Positions 44,459-53,325 of a stretch of DNA of 64,000 nt are shown piece after piece. The notes below the pieces were generated by a model. The model was given only the letters and a program-made list of their open reading frames with translations. It was not told the origin of the DNA and ran no database searches. Source of the stretch: Gimesia benthica (lineage in GTDB: Bacteria; Planctomycetota; Planctomycetia; Planctomycetales; Planctomycetaceae). The DNA is taken from positions 186,001 to 250,000 of the forward strand of contig NZ_CP043930.1 of the NCBI RefSeq assembly GCF_009720525.1, given 5' to 3'. A program made the position numbers and the translations under genes. The first letter of the stretch is position 1; each line of letters opens with the position of its first letter.

Positions 44459-45205
44459 TTATCGACCGTCACGCAGACGATCGCCCAAAAAGTTATCTAA
44501 ATCAGGGATATCGTAAATCTTCTCGGCGGTCGTGTTGAAATCGTATTCAACCCGGCAGAAGGTCACCTTCTCATCATCGATAATGACATAGGAAGAGCGG
44601 CTATCCGCATCACGGGGCTGTCCCACCGAACCGACATTCACCAGGAATTTTTCCTCGCCGAATGAGTAAACGTAATCAATCTCATCCGGAGCAAGGAAAT
44701 TCATGCTTTCTGTAAAAATGCCGGGAATATGAGTGTGTCCCTGGAAGCAGTACTGGTCGACCAGACCAAAAATACGTTCCATTTTCCGCTGGTTATAAAT
44801 GTCTTCCGGGAAGACGTATTCGTTTAGTGGATTACGGGCGGAACCATGCACGAACAGCAGTTTATCCTCGCGAATCATCCGCGGCAGTTCGCCCAGAAAA
44901 TCCCAGCGATCCTGGTTTTTATTGGCATCACCCGTCTCCAGCATCTTCCGAGTCCAGAAGATGGCGCGTTCGGCACCGGCATTGAAACCTTCCGGATCAA
45001 ACAGGGCAGCCTGGTCGTGGTTCCCCAGCAGAGACTTCTTGCATCGTTGTCTGACCAGATCGATGCATTCCCGCGGATTGGGTCCATATCCGATGATATC
45101 ACCCAGGCAATAAATCTCGCTGATCTCACGGCGATCAATGTCAGCCAGGACAGCTTCCAGCGCCTCGAGATTACCGTGAATATCACTAATTATCGCTCTT
45201 AACAA
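44459..45205 (-). CDS. Calcineurin-like metallophosphoesterase
   Basis: The 248-residue product shows the full two-metal phosphoesterase motif set: [37 protein letters not shown] and GHTHIPG. This matches the YfcE/DUF2437-like branch of small phosphodiesterases. The start is TTG (complement of 45203-45205), supported by GTGGGAG seven bases upstream; no ATG lies nearby. It heads the unit with yidC and mnmE. The substrate is unknown. Confidence 0.85.
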   Translation of the reverse strand: MLRAIISDIHGNLEALEAVLADIDRREISEIYCLGDIIGYGPNPRECIDLVRQRCKKSLLGNHDQAALFDPEGFNAGAERAIFWTRKMLETGDANKNQDRWDFLGELPRMIREDKLLFVHGSARNPLNEYVFPEDIYNQRKMERIFGLVDQYCFQGHTHIPGIFTESMNFLAPDEIDYVYSFGEEKFLVNVGSVGQPRDADSRSSYVIIDDEKVTFCRVEYDFNTTAEKIYDIPDLDNFLGDRLRDGR

Positions 45206-46253
45206 CGGACAACTCCCACTTTGTTTGACCGGGAATACCAGTTCGAAAGACTATCCAGGCAGTTTGCTTTTTACGGAGCATGACCACCCGAAGTTCTCAT
45301 CAGAAATAAACTGCGACGGGTCAGATCTGTCAAAACAGACATGAATGCATTCACACAATGAAACACCGCCGCGGCACCGCGAAAGAAAAGCAGCGGTAAC
45401 ATGCAACGGGACACTGAGTCTGACCGGGTCTGACAAAAGATCACTACAGCTCTGAGAGACCGTCCAAAATCTTTCCACCAAAGTCCCAATAGTAGCAGTA
45501 CAGGGGCACCATCTCAAGGCTCTGTTTACAGTTATCATTCGTTACCTGTCAGTAAATCTTCTGATTTCATCTCAGCTGAATGCCTTCAAAAAACAACATT
45601 GCCTCATTCATGACTGAAAAACACACCAAAACTCTCCCAGATCACCAAAATCGGTGATGATTTCTCTCCCCGGATTGAGTCAAAACATAGGAAACTGGGA
45701 TAATACTGGCTAAATAGCGTTTCAAATGGCGAAATCAGGGATTGTACCGACTTTCAGGCCTGAAGCAGTTCTGCGGGGCAATTGAGCCACTGCAACACAG
45801 CGCGAGATCCACTGCGATCCCTGCAAGCGGCATTATCCAACCATCGCCGACCTCAAGCAGTGGTCACATTAACAGTTTCCTGAACCTCAAAGATGCAACC
45901 GAGGAACAGCTGCTTCCCAAAATCAACAGCCGCGTCGCTCCCGATGTTGCCTGCAGGAAACTGTGGTCTATGTTTTGGTACCCCTTCATCATGATTGTCT
46001 CCCAGTTTTCAACTCGGGTCGCACTGTTCGCCGGGATGGCGGACAAGCAGCCTGATTTGAAACCCGGTCTCTTCACATGTTCCCCGGAGCAGGTGAGCGA
46101 TTCCGCCATCTGCGCTGTCGAACCGTCTGGACGGTCGCTGACAGTGCCAGACACTGGTTCCAGTGAGATCTAACATCCTATTAACTTTGATCCATCAAAT
46201 CAGTTGTACGACGATTACAACGCTACAAGCACCTTTTGGCGAGACATAAATCA
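45206..46253. other. 1-kb region without a convincing gene
   Basis: Two frames overlap here on opposite strands: 45742-46173 on the plus strand (143 codons, TTG start, no ribosome site) and 45864-46154 on the minus strand (96 codons). Neither has a recognisable motif or a clear ribosome site, and their codon use is not distinctive. The region must carry the promoter of the NtrC-type gene and that of the metallophosphoesterase-yidC unit. No RNA gene or inverted repeat of note was seen. Confidence 0.5.
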
Positions 46254-47651
46254 ATGAAGACAAATTCAGGCTCATTACTGGTAGTTGATGACGACCAATA
46301 CATTCTGGAAGCCATGGCAGACTATCTGCGTAGTCTGGGGCACCGTACAGAGACCTCTCTGACCTGCCTCGATGCCATCGAACGACTGAAAGAATTTCCG
46401 TTTGAAGTCGTGATCTGTGATGTCAACCTGCCGGATCAGGATGGATTCCATCTGCTGGAGTGGGTTGAGCAGAATGCCCCCGACACCGCCGTAATTATGC
46501 TCACCGGATACGGCACGATCGAAAGTGCAGTCGAAGCAATCCGCCTCGGGGCCTTCGAATATCTCACCAAGCCGGTCATTGATGAAGAACTCAGCCTGAC
46601 CATTGAACGCTGCCTGGATCAGCGACAGGTGGTCGAAGAAAACAAATCACTCAAAGCGCAACTCGATCAGCGTTATGGCCTGTCCAACATTGTCGGACAG
46701 GACTACAAAATGCAGAAGATGTTTGATCTGATCGAAAGCGTCGCCGATACGCGTACCACTGTTCTGATTCTGGGAGAGAACGGAACCGGTAAGACAATGA
46801 CGGCCCGCGCCATTCATCAGTTGAGCGATCGTGCCAACAAACCATTCGTCGAAGTCGCCTGCGGGGCACTGCCTGACACGCTGCTCGAAAGTGAATTGTT
46901 CGGACACAAAGCCGGTTCGTTTACCGGAGCGACTCACGACAAAATTGGTAAGTTCCTCCAGGCCGACGGAGGCACACTCTTCCTGGATGAAATCGCGACC
47001 GCTTCTCCCAGCCTGCAGGTCAAACTGCTGCGTGTTCTACAGGACCGTGAGTTTGAAGCTGTCGGCGATAACAAAACACACTCCGTGGACATCCGCCTGA
47101 TTCTGGCCACCAACCAGGATCTGGAAGAGATGGTGGCGAAAGGGGAGTTCCGGCAGGACCTCTACTACCGTGTTAACGTCATCACACTCACCCAGCCCGC
47201 ACTGCGGGAACGCATGAGCGACATCCCGCTGCTGGTGGAACATTATCTTAAGGTCTACAACGAACAGATCGGAAAATCGATCAAAGGTTTCGATCCTTCC
47301 GCCATGCAGGCCCTGCTGAAATATTCCTGGCCAGGTAACGTGCGGGAACTGATCAACGTCATCGAACGCTCGGTAGTCCTCTCTAAAGGGGAGTACATTC
47401 GCGTGCATGATCTGCCTGAGCAGATCCGTCAGGAACAGTCCTACTCACTCTCCACAGAGACCAGCAGTGGCGGACGTAGCTCGCTGAAAAATGCCCTCGC
47501 CAATCCCGAGCGACAGATCATCATCGAAGCACTGGAAGCCAACGGCTGGAACCGTCAAAACACTTCCAAAGCCCTGGGTATCAACCGGACGACACTCTAC
47601 AAGAAGATGAAAAAATACGAGATCGACTTCGAAAAGCAGTTGATGCACTAA
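46254..47651 (+). CDS. NtrC-type sigma-54-dependent response regulator
   Basis: Start at ATG 46254 (465 residues); a TTG six codons upstream is an alternative. Receiver at about 6-120 with Asp 56 (ICDVNLP) and Lys in TKPV; AAA+ sigma-54 activator domain at about 145-370 with Walker A GENGTGKT (173-180), GSFTGA (221-226, a known variant of GAFTGA) and the sigma-54-contacting and Arg-finger regions; C-terminal Fis-type helix-turn-helix ([20 protein letters not shown]). It activates sigma-54 promoters when phosphorylated. Its kinase is not adjacent, so it is an orphan regulator in this window. A strong terminator follows. Confidence 0.92.
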   Translation: MKTNSGSLLVVDDDQYILEAMADYLRSLGHRTETSLTCLDAIERLKEFPFEVVICDVNLPDQDGFHLLEWVEQNAPDTAVIMLTGYGTIESAVEAIRLGAFEYLTKPVIDEELSLTIERCLDQRQVVEENKSLKAQLDQRYGLSNIVGQDYKMQKMFDLIESVADTRTTVLILGENGTGKTMTARAIHQLSDRANKPFVEVACGALPDTLLESELFGHKAGSFTGATHDKIGKFLQADGGTLFLDEIATASPSLQVKLLRVLQDREFEAVGDNKTHSVDIRLILATNQDLEEMVAKGEFRQDLYYRVNVITLTQPALRERMSDIPLLVEHYLKVYNEQIGKSIKGFDPSAMQALLKYSWPGNVRELINVIERSVVLSKGEYIRVHDLPEQIRQEQSYSLSTETSSGGRSSLKNALANPERQIIIEALEANGWNRQNTSKALGINRTTLYKKMKKYEIDFEKQLMH

Positions 47652-47710
47652 GCAACCGCCAACTGTAAATAACTGAAACAACACAGGTTCTTCTGAATCT
47701 CCTGAACCGG

Positions 47711-47739
47711 AAAGCACGCCTCACTGGCGTGCTTTTTTT
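47711..47739 (+). terminator. Rho-independent terminator after the NtrC-type gene
   Basis: A perfect ten-base stem (AAAGCACGCC 47711-47720, GGCGTGCTTT 47726-47735) with a five-base loop TCACT is followed by further T residues, giving an unbroken seven-T run at its end. It lies about 60 bases beyond the stop codon and is a textbook intrinsic terminator. Confidence 0.92.
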
Positions 47740-47907
47740 ACGTTAGCGGCAAAAGCGGTATTCCCTTCAAATCAGGAAAAACGAATAAAGTTGCACTTAT
47801 ATACCTGTTTTCACATTTCAGAAGTGCCGATATCTGAAGAGAGAATTTATTGTTTCTGACGAAACAGGTAAAACATTGAATCGTCTCATTTTCAGGAGGG
47901 GGAAGAA

Positions 47908-49038
47908 ATGAGGTTTGCGCTGGTTTTCTATTCCACGCTCGTTATCCACATCTGCGGATCGGCAATTTTCGCCGAAGAACCAGCAGCACCCAAGTCCATT
48001 GAAGATGTCTTTCGTGAACTCGAACCTGCGCCGGCACCCTCTCTGACAGATCCCGCAACTCCAGCGCAACTCCCCCTGGAATCCCAGGTCGAAGCCATTA
48101 CTGCTCCCACTGTGCAGCCTGCCGCCTGTCCCGGCGGAACGGGCTGTAACTGCGGTACCTGTAATTGCCAGACTCCGGTCTGCAGCTGTGAATCCTGCCA
48201 GACCTGCACGCTCTGCGATCGCATTCCTCTGCTGAATCGCTTTCCCAGCGACCGCTGTTTCGAAGACTTCGTGATGCCGGTCAGCAATCCAGTCTGGTCT
48301 ATCGATCCCCGCTCGCTGACTTATGTTAGAGGCATCTTCATCAATCAGATGATCGATTCCCAAACGCCGGTTCTGGGGGCAGGGGACCTGCAGGTTTACG
48401 CACTTCAGCTGGGAGTCGCGCTCAACGAACGCCTCTCAGTCATCGCCGTCAAAGATGGTTACAACACCCTGCAGACACGGGGAATCGGCAACCGAACCGG
48501 CTGGTCCGACATCGGCCTGGGACTGAAATACGTTCTGGTCCGCGATGTGGAAAACCAGTTCCTGCTGTCGGGGGGACTGATTTACGAGGCTACCAACGGC
48601 AGTTCACGCGTCTTCCAGGGGAATGGCGACAGTGTCTGGACTCCGTATCTGTCGATCGGTAAGCAGATTGGTTCTGGGCACCTCATCGCCTCCACCGGAT
48701 ATCACGTTCCCGGAGATACTGCTGAAGAATCGCAGTCGATTTACTACAGCGTGCATTACGACCACCCCGTAACCAGCAAACTCTCTGCTCTGGCTGAGTT
48801 GAACGGCATCGTCTACACCAAAAGCGGTCAGGCTCTCCCTCTGAATATCGAAGGGGGCGACTGGATCAACCTGGGTTCATCCAGTGTTGCTGGAAACAAT
48901 GTCCTGACATTCGCCTTCGGTGCCGACTATCGCTTCAATAAGTGTCTGTCATTCGCCGCTGCCTGGGAATTCCCGCTGTCCAACAGAAAAGATCTGCTCG
49001 ACAGTCGTACGACCGCCACTTTGACTCTGATGTTTTAA
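47908..49038 (+). CDS. Exported beta-barrel-like protein with a cysteine-rich linker
   Basis: The 376-residue product has a signal peptide (to about residue 22), a Pro/Ala-rich stretch (24-73), then ten cysteines in 30 residues (74, 80, 82, 85, 87, 92, 94, 97, 100, 103). The remainder is a series of alternating strands with many Gly, Tyr and aromatic residues, ending in LTLMF, so its C-terminus is Phe as in outer-membrane barrels. It therefore looks like an outer-membrane protein with a periplasmic metal-binding or disulfide-bonded plug. No family is recognised. The ribosome site AGGAGGGGG is strong. The NtrC terminator separates it from the gene upstream. Confidence 0.65.
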   Translation: MRFALVFYSTLVIHICGSAIFAEEPAAPKSIEDVFRELEPAPAPSLTDPATPAQLPLESQVEAITAPTVQPAACPGGTGCNCGTCNCQTPVCSCESCQTCTLCDRIPLLNRFPSDRCFEDFVMPVSNPVWSIDPRSLTYVRGIFINQMIDSQTPVLGAGDLQVYALQLGVALNERLSVIAVKDGYNTLQTRGIGNRTGWSDIGLGLKYVLVRDVENQFLLSGGLIYEATNGSSRVFQGNGDSVWTPYLSIGKQIGSGHLIASTGYHVPGDTAEESQSIYYSVHYDHPVTSKLSALAELNGIVYTKSGQALPLNIEGGDWINLGSSSVAGNNVLTFAFGADYRFNKCLSFAAAWEFPLSNRKDLLDSRTTATLTLMF

Positions 49039-49068
49039 TTACGAGTTCAACCGTAATCAGTTCGGCAT

Positions 49069-49731
49069 TCACTCGGCTGAAGCAGCCTGACGCTCACGAA
49101 CTGTCTGCTCGAGCTGATCCAGGACTTCCTCGATTGAAAGCTGAGAGGTATTGATTTCCACCGCATCGTCGGCCGGTTTTAACGGGGCGACGGTGCGGCT
49201 TTCATCCCGCTGATCGCGCTGGTGGATCTGCTGCAGTATCTCTGCCTGGGTAATCTCCTGATCCTGTCCCTGCATTTCATCAAAGCGACGCCGGGCACGC
49301 TCTTCGGGGTCGGCAATCAGAAAGAACTTGCAAAGTGCATCTGGAAACACCACCGTCCCCTGATCGCGTCCTTCGCTGACAATATTCACCCCCTCAGCAG
49401 CCTGTCGCTGCAGATGCACCAGAGCTTCCCGGACCGCTGGATACTGCGCGACCTGCGACGCCGCTTCCGAAACTTCTGCAGTTCGAATTGCCTGGGTGAC
49501 ATCCTCTCCGTTCAGAATCACATGTGCGTCAGCAAAGGAAATACGAATCTGCTGACTGACGTCGCCGACGGACTGTGAGTCTGCTGGATCGATGCCCTGG
49601 TTCAGGACCGCCAGCGCCACACAACGATACATGGCCCCGGTATCCAGAAACTCGAAACCCAACCGCTGAGACAGCCCCCGCGCTGCGGTGCTTTTACCCG
49701 ATCCTGCAGGACCATCAATCGTCACGATCAT
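49069..49731 (-). CDS. cmk: Cytidylate kinase
   Basis: The 220-residue product has the standard CMP kinase layout: IVTIDGPAGSGKSTAARGLSQRLGF as the P-loop, FLDTGAMYRCVAL, then SEGRDQGTVVFPDALCKFFLIADPEERARRR. It phosphorylates CMP and dCMP. It is convergent with the outer-membrane-like gene and lies three bases downstream of the GH38-like gene, so they are probably co-transcribed. In many bacteria cmk adjoins rpsA; that is not the case here. Confidence 0.93.
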   Translation of the reverse strand: MIVTIDGPAGSGKSTAARGLSQRLGFEFLDTGAMYRCVALAVLNQGIDPADSQSVGDVSQQIRISFADAHVILNGEDVTQAIRTAEVSEAASQVAQYPAVREALVHLQRQAAEGVNIVSEGRDQGTVVFPDALCKFFLIADPEERARRRFDEMQGQDQEITQAEILQQIHQRDQRDESRTVAPLKPADDAVEINTSQLSIEEVLDQLEQTVRERQAASAE

Positions 49732-49734
49732 CTG

Positions 49735-52650
49735 TCAGTTCGACTCCTCAAAGAAAATTTCGATCTCAGCAATTTCATACAGCGACATTTCGACCAGCAC
49801 CGCATCCTCTTCTACGGGGAGCTCGACAACGGTCTTCCCCTGGAAATCACGCTGTCGGGCGCTCACAGGGGATTTGAAACAACGCAGTTTTATTGAACGA
49901 TGTACGCCTTCCGTTTCGAGCAGACGTACGGCAAACCCTTTCCGCGAATCATCGGGTCGCAGCTCATCGCGTTTAAGATCCATCACCCGGGTGATCTGCA
50001 CGTTACTGGCCGATACATGGAACAGCCAACCCTGATCGCCCATTCGCGGCGGACCTGCGGGACTGGCATACTGAGCTACCGGCACCATCGCATTTCGAGC
50101 CAGCTGCATCGGGAAGTTCTGGTTCAAGGCAATCGAGAATTGGAACTCGCGTCTGGTTTCCCCTTCGACCACCAGCATACTGTCGAGCATGCGGGGACCG
50201 GTTTTGCGATGGAAGGGCAGCCCGTGATTTAGAATCGTCACCCGCTCCTCGCCTTCGGCGATTTCAAAATAGTGCGGGCCTTCGAAACGTTCTCCCTGAA
50301 ACGCGTGGGCACTTTCCAGGAGCGAACGCGTCAGGGACGCTGTGCTGTCTCCCCAGGCAAAACGGGCCGCATAGTAATGGTCCCACGGATTTCCTTCGGG
50401 CTGTACCTGCACATCCAGCTCAATTTTCACATCCAGTACCGGACGCCCCCGCCACAATTGAAATGTCTGTCGGAATGTCGCCAGGGGGCTGTCGCTGACC
50501 TGATCATACAATTCACCAGTGGTGACAATCTCGCCCATTCCGGGCCCGGCACAGGTCAATTCGGCCTTCACACTTCGAATAGCAGCATAGGGTGTTTTCT
50601 CATCCCAGTCCCCCAGGGGATCGGGGCGGGGAATATTCCGCTGATAGGGGAAACGATATGACAACTGCTGACTCAGGCGATTAGGCTTACGACCATACTC
50701 TTTGATCTGCGCAATCCCGCCGGTCTCTTCATGGATGTGCACCTCGAAGAATTCGTTGCGTAACAGGAGCGGCTCACCGATCGGAATATTACTCTTAACC
50801 GCCGGTGCCGGCTTCTTCCCAGGCTGCAGCCAGACGAATCCCGCACCTGGTATTTCCACCACCGCCTGTTTGCGCTGCCCGTCGAACTGAGTCGCCTTGA
50901 TGTAATCCCGCGGCTCCGGTTCGAAGGGAAAATCGGAGAGATCGACAACGACACGCCGGTTAAACGAAAGTGAATTCAACAGCAGCACACCGGACTGCGA
51001 TGAGTCAGCTCCCTGAAGAATGATGTCGGCCAGTTTTTTGACACCCGCGTCCCGGAAACCCTCCAGTGCTGCACGTGCCGCCTGAATCATCTCTTCCTCA
51101 GCGTCCGGGTGTGCGTCTTCAACCTTTGCTTCCAGCTCTAATAAAGAAGGCTCTTGAATCGGCTTCCCATAGATTGCCTGGGCCACTGTCTGAAACCAGC
51201 GTCCCGCCATAAACTCGTCATGTCTTTGAAAGCAGTCAATGAAGCGACTCAACGGGTCCGGCTTCCGCATCGCCACCAGTTGGCTCAAAAAGGGAGAGAG
51301 ATACTCTCGCGCATCGTAGGAAGAATGCCGCCCTGAAGATTCGGTATCCTGAAAGAAGTCATTCAGCAGGACGAAGCTACCTAATACCGGCGCGTAGCGA
51401 TGAATGCGTTTCATGTCCTGATAAAAGGGCGATTTCACATCAGGCCAGCGGGCAAACATTAATGCCCCGACCTGATCTTCCTCCATCGACTCCGCCATTC
51501 GTTGGGGGAATCGCAGATAGCTCGCAGCACCTTCGGCTGACATCGGAATCCGAGAGTAGGCATCCAGAATGGTGCCGTCTGCCCCCTCCCAGTGAATCTT
51601 ACTCTGTTCGTAATCCGGATAAATCCCGTCATCCAGAACCAGGTGCAGGGCTGAATGGAATCCCGATCGATGCAGGAGCATCGGCAGCAGGGAAGCCAGT
51701 CCGAACCGTCGTCGCGCCCAGGTCGTCGGTGCCCGTCCTGAAAGTTCGCGAATCTTCTCTGAACCAGCCTGTAACTGCCAGATCAGCGATTCCACCGCAA
51801 TCACAGGGGTGGCAATCTCTTCCCGCTCACCACCGATGACTTCCGTCTCCCTGTTATCACAGCTCTTTTTCAAGACCGTGATCAGGTCCGGATTCTGTTC
51901 CGCAACAGTCTCCAGATCCTGCGCCGTAATCAGGATGTTCAGAGGTTGTTCGTCTTCGATCGCCTCTTGGAAACTCTCCTTGGCCCATTCTGGAGCCACC
52001 AGACAAAGGTCAATCAGGTAACAGTCGATGGGATAAAACCGTTCGCGGTTTTCCAGCAACACTTCGAAACAGGCCTTGAGATGCGCCCGGGCAGCTTCTT
52101 CATCGTGAGCGAGGGCAGCATCGGCGGCGGCAATTGCTTCCCGTTGAATCGTAGCTTCATCCAGGCTACTGAAATGGTGCATGCAGCGGGTGAGCAGTTC
52201 CAGCTGAATATAACAGAAACCGAGTGCGTAAAAATCAGCGACCAGATCTGCTGACAACTCGACCACTGCAGGCGAATCAGGCTTCTCTGTCTCAGATTCA
52301 CCTGACTCCTCGGTGGAGTGCAGGGGGGCTAAGGCCGCCTCGGTATATTCGTCGCGCTGGATTTTGCCGCTGACAACGGTCGCTCCGTTCGACTCAGCCT
52401 CTTCAATCCATCCGTAAGGCAGCCAGTCCTCCGCCGTCTTGGGGACCAGCAACAGTCGATCGGTCAGAAACTGGGGAGGCTCATCGGAGCGGTGCCAGCT
52501 CGGAATCACCCGGGTTGTTGCCAACAATTCCGGATGCCAGGCAACCGCAAAGGCATTCAGCAGGCTTTCCGCCTCTTTTTCATCCAGCTCTGTCGGGAAG
52601 TCATCCAGACTGTGGCACGGAATCAATATCACAATGTCATTGTATGTCAT
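49735..52650 (-). CDS. Large GH38-like (alpha-mannosidase-type) protein
   Basis: The 971-residue protein has a predicted glycoside hydrolase family 38-like core and C-terminal beta-sandwich region: an N-terminal strand IVILIPCHSLDDF where GH38 normally has H-x-H-x-D for zinc, a middle stretch with LHLVLDDGIYPDY and TTWARRRFGL, and a C-terminal part (LLLNSLSFNRRVVVDL, EFFEVHIHEETGGI) like the GH38 beta domains. The usual metal motif is only partly present, so catalysis is uncertain. It shares no signal peptide, so it would be cytoplasmic. It sits upstream of cmk on the same strand. Large GH38-like proteins of this kind are seen in planctomycetes; role unknown. Confidence 0.55.
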   Translation of the reverse strand: MTYNDIVILIPCHSLDDFPTELDEKEAESLLNAFAVAWHPELLATTRVIPSWHRSDEPPQFLTDRLLLVPKTAEDWLPYGWIEEAESNGATVVSGKIQRDEYTEAALAPLHSTEESGESETEKPDSPAVVELSADLVADFYALGFCYIQLELLTRCMHHFSSLDEATIQREAIAAADAALAHDEEAARAHLKACFEVLLENRERFYPIDCYLIDLCLVAPEWAKESFQEAIEDEQPLNILITAQDLETVAEQNPDLITVLKKSCDNRETEVIGGEREEIATPVIAVESLIWQLQAGSEKIRELSGRAPTTWARRRFGLASLLPMLLHRSGFHSALHLVLDDGIYPDYEQSKIHWEGADGTILDAYSRIPMSAEGAASYLRFPQRMAESMEEDQVGALMFARWPDVKSPFYQDMKRIHRYAPVLGSFVLLNDFFQDTESSGRHSSYDAREYLSPFLSQLVAMRKPDPLSRFIDCFQRHDEFMAGRWFQTVAQAIYGKPIQEPSLLELEAKVEDAHPDAEEEMIQAARAALEGFRDAGVKKLADIILQGADSSQSGVLLLNSLSFNRRVVVDLSDFPFEPEPRDYIKATQFDGQRKQAVVEIPGAGFVWLQPGKKPAPAVKSNIPIGEPLLLRNEFFEVHIHEETGGIAQIKEYGRKPNRLSQQLSYRFPYQRNIPRPDPLGDWDEKTPYAAIRSVKAELTCAGPGMGEIVTTGELYDQVSDSPLATFRQTFQLWRGRPVLDVKIELDVQVQPEGNPWDHYYAARFAWGDSTASLTRSLLESAHAFQGERFEGPHYFEIAEGEERVTILNHGLPFHRKTGPRMLDSMLVVEGETRREFQFSIALNQNFPMQLARNAMVPVAQYASPAGPPRMGDQGWLFHVSASNVQITRVMDLKRDELRPDDSRKGFAVRLLETEGVHRSIKLRCFKSPVSARQRDFQGKTVVELPVEEDAVLVEMSLYEIAEIEIFFEESN

Positions 52651-53325
52651 TTCACTGCAATACTTTACAGAAGATATAACTTTATGAGATTACGCGGCAG
52701 GCCTGGTGTCGGCACAAACCGTCACAACAATTAGCATACGTAAACTGGTTCCGAGTATCCATAGTGCTGATTCCCACAGGGGTCAGAAATCCCAAATGCA
52801 TGCTGAAACAATACTTAAATACAGCCCCATTTCACCCGCTCACAGACCATATCTCACAGCGACTAACCTGATTCTGTGGATGAAATCCAGCAAAAAATCT
52901 GGAAAAATCGTACTAAAATGATGTTTGCGGGAACTTTTCGCCCAGAAGCATCCGTCCAACATTTCGAGAGGCAGATAAAAGGCCACTCAGGAGGCCCAAA
53001 AAGAGCATCGTTAAACCGCTTTTCCGGGCTTCCAGTTGCAGGGAGCAGATTGATAAAATTTGATGAACTCGATGGCAAAACCCGTTATTTCATTGACTTT
53101 ATACAAAACCCTGTGATAGCCTTATGTTAGGGAATTATCTCTATCGATTTTTTCCTGACCTGTCTCTACAGAAATGACTGAAATCAGATTCTTCCGGTCG
53201 CCTGAACAAGCTCTCTCATCCAGGTGACGGGAATTCACTTCGTACATTCAATTTCGAAACACGATTCGCAAGCACTCTGGTAGTACTGGTTCCAGTTCCA
53301 CCAGAAAGCAGGAGTAACCAGACAC
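52651..53325. other. Intergenic region upstream of the pilM-like operon
   Basis: About 675 bases with no gene I can support. The 84-codon frame at 52876-53130 has no ribosome site. The region contains the divergent promoters of the GH38-like gene and the pilM-like operon. Nothing repeated or strongly structured was seen. Confidence 0.5.

Noticed and set aside
45742-46173. Possible gene (143 codons, TTG start) before the NtrC-type gene
   Set aside because: No ribosome site and no recognisable motif, and a competing minus-strand frame (45864-46154) overlaps it. Kept only as a note in the intergenic entry.
52876-53130. 84-codon plus-strand frame upstream of the pilM-like gene
   Set aside because: Poor ribosome site, codon use unlike neighbours, no motif.
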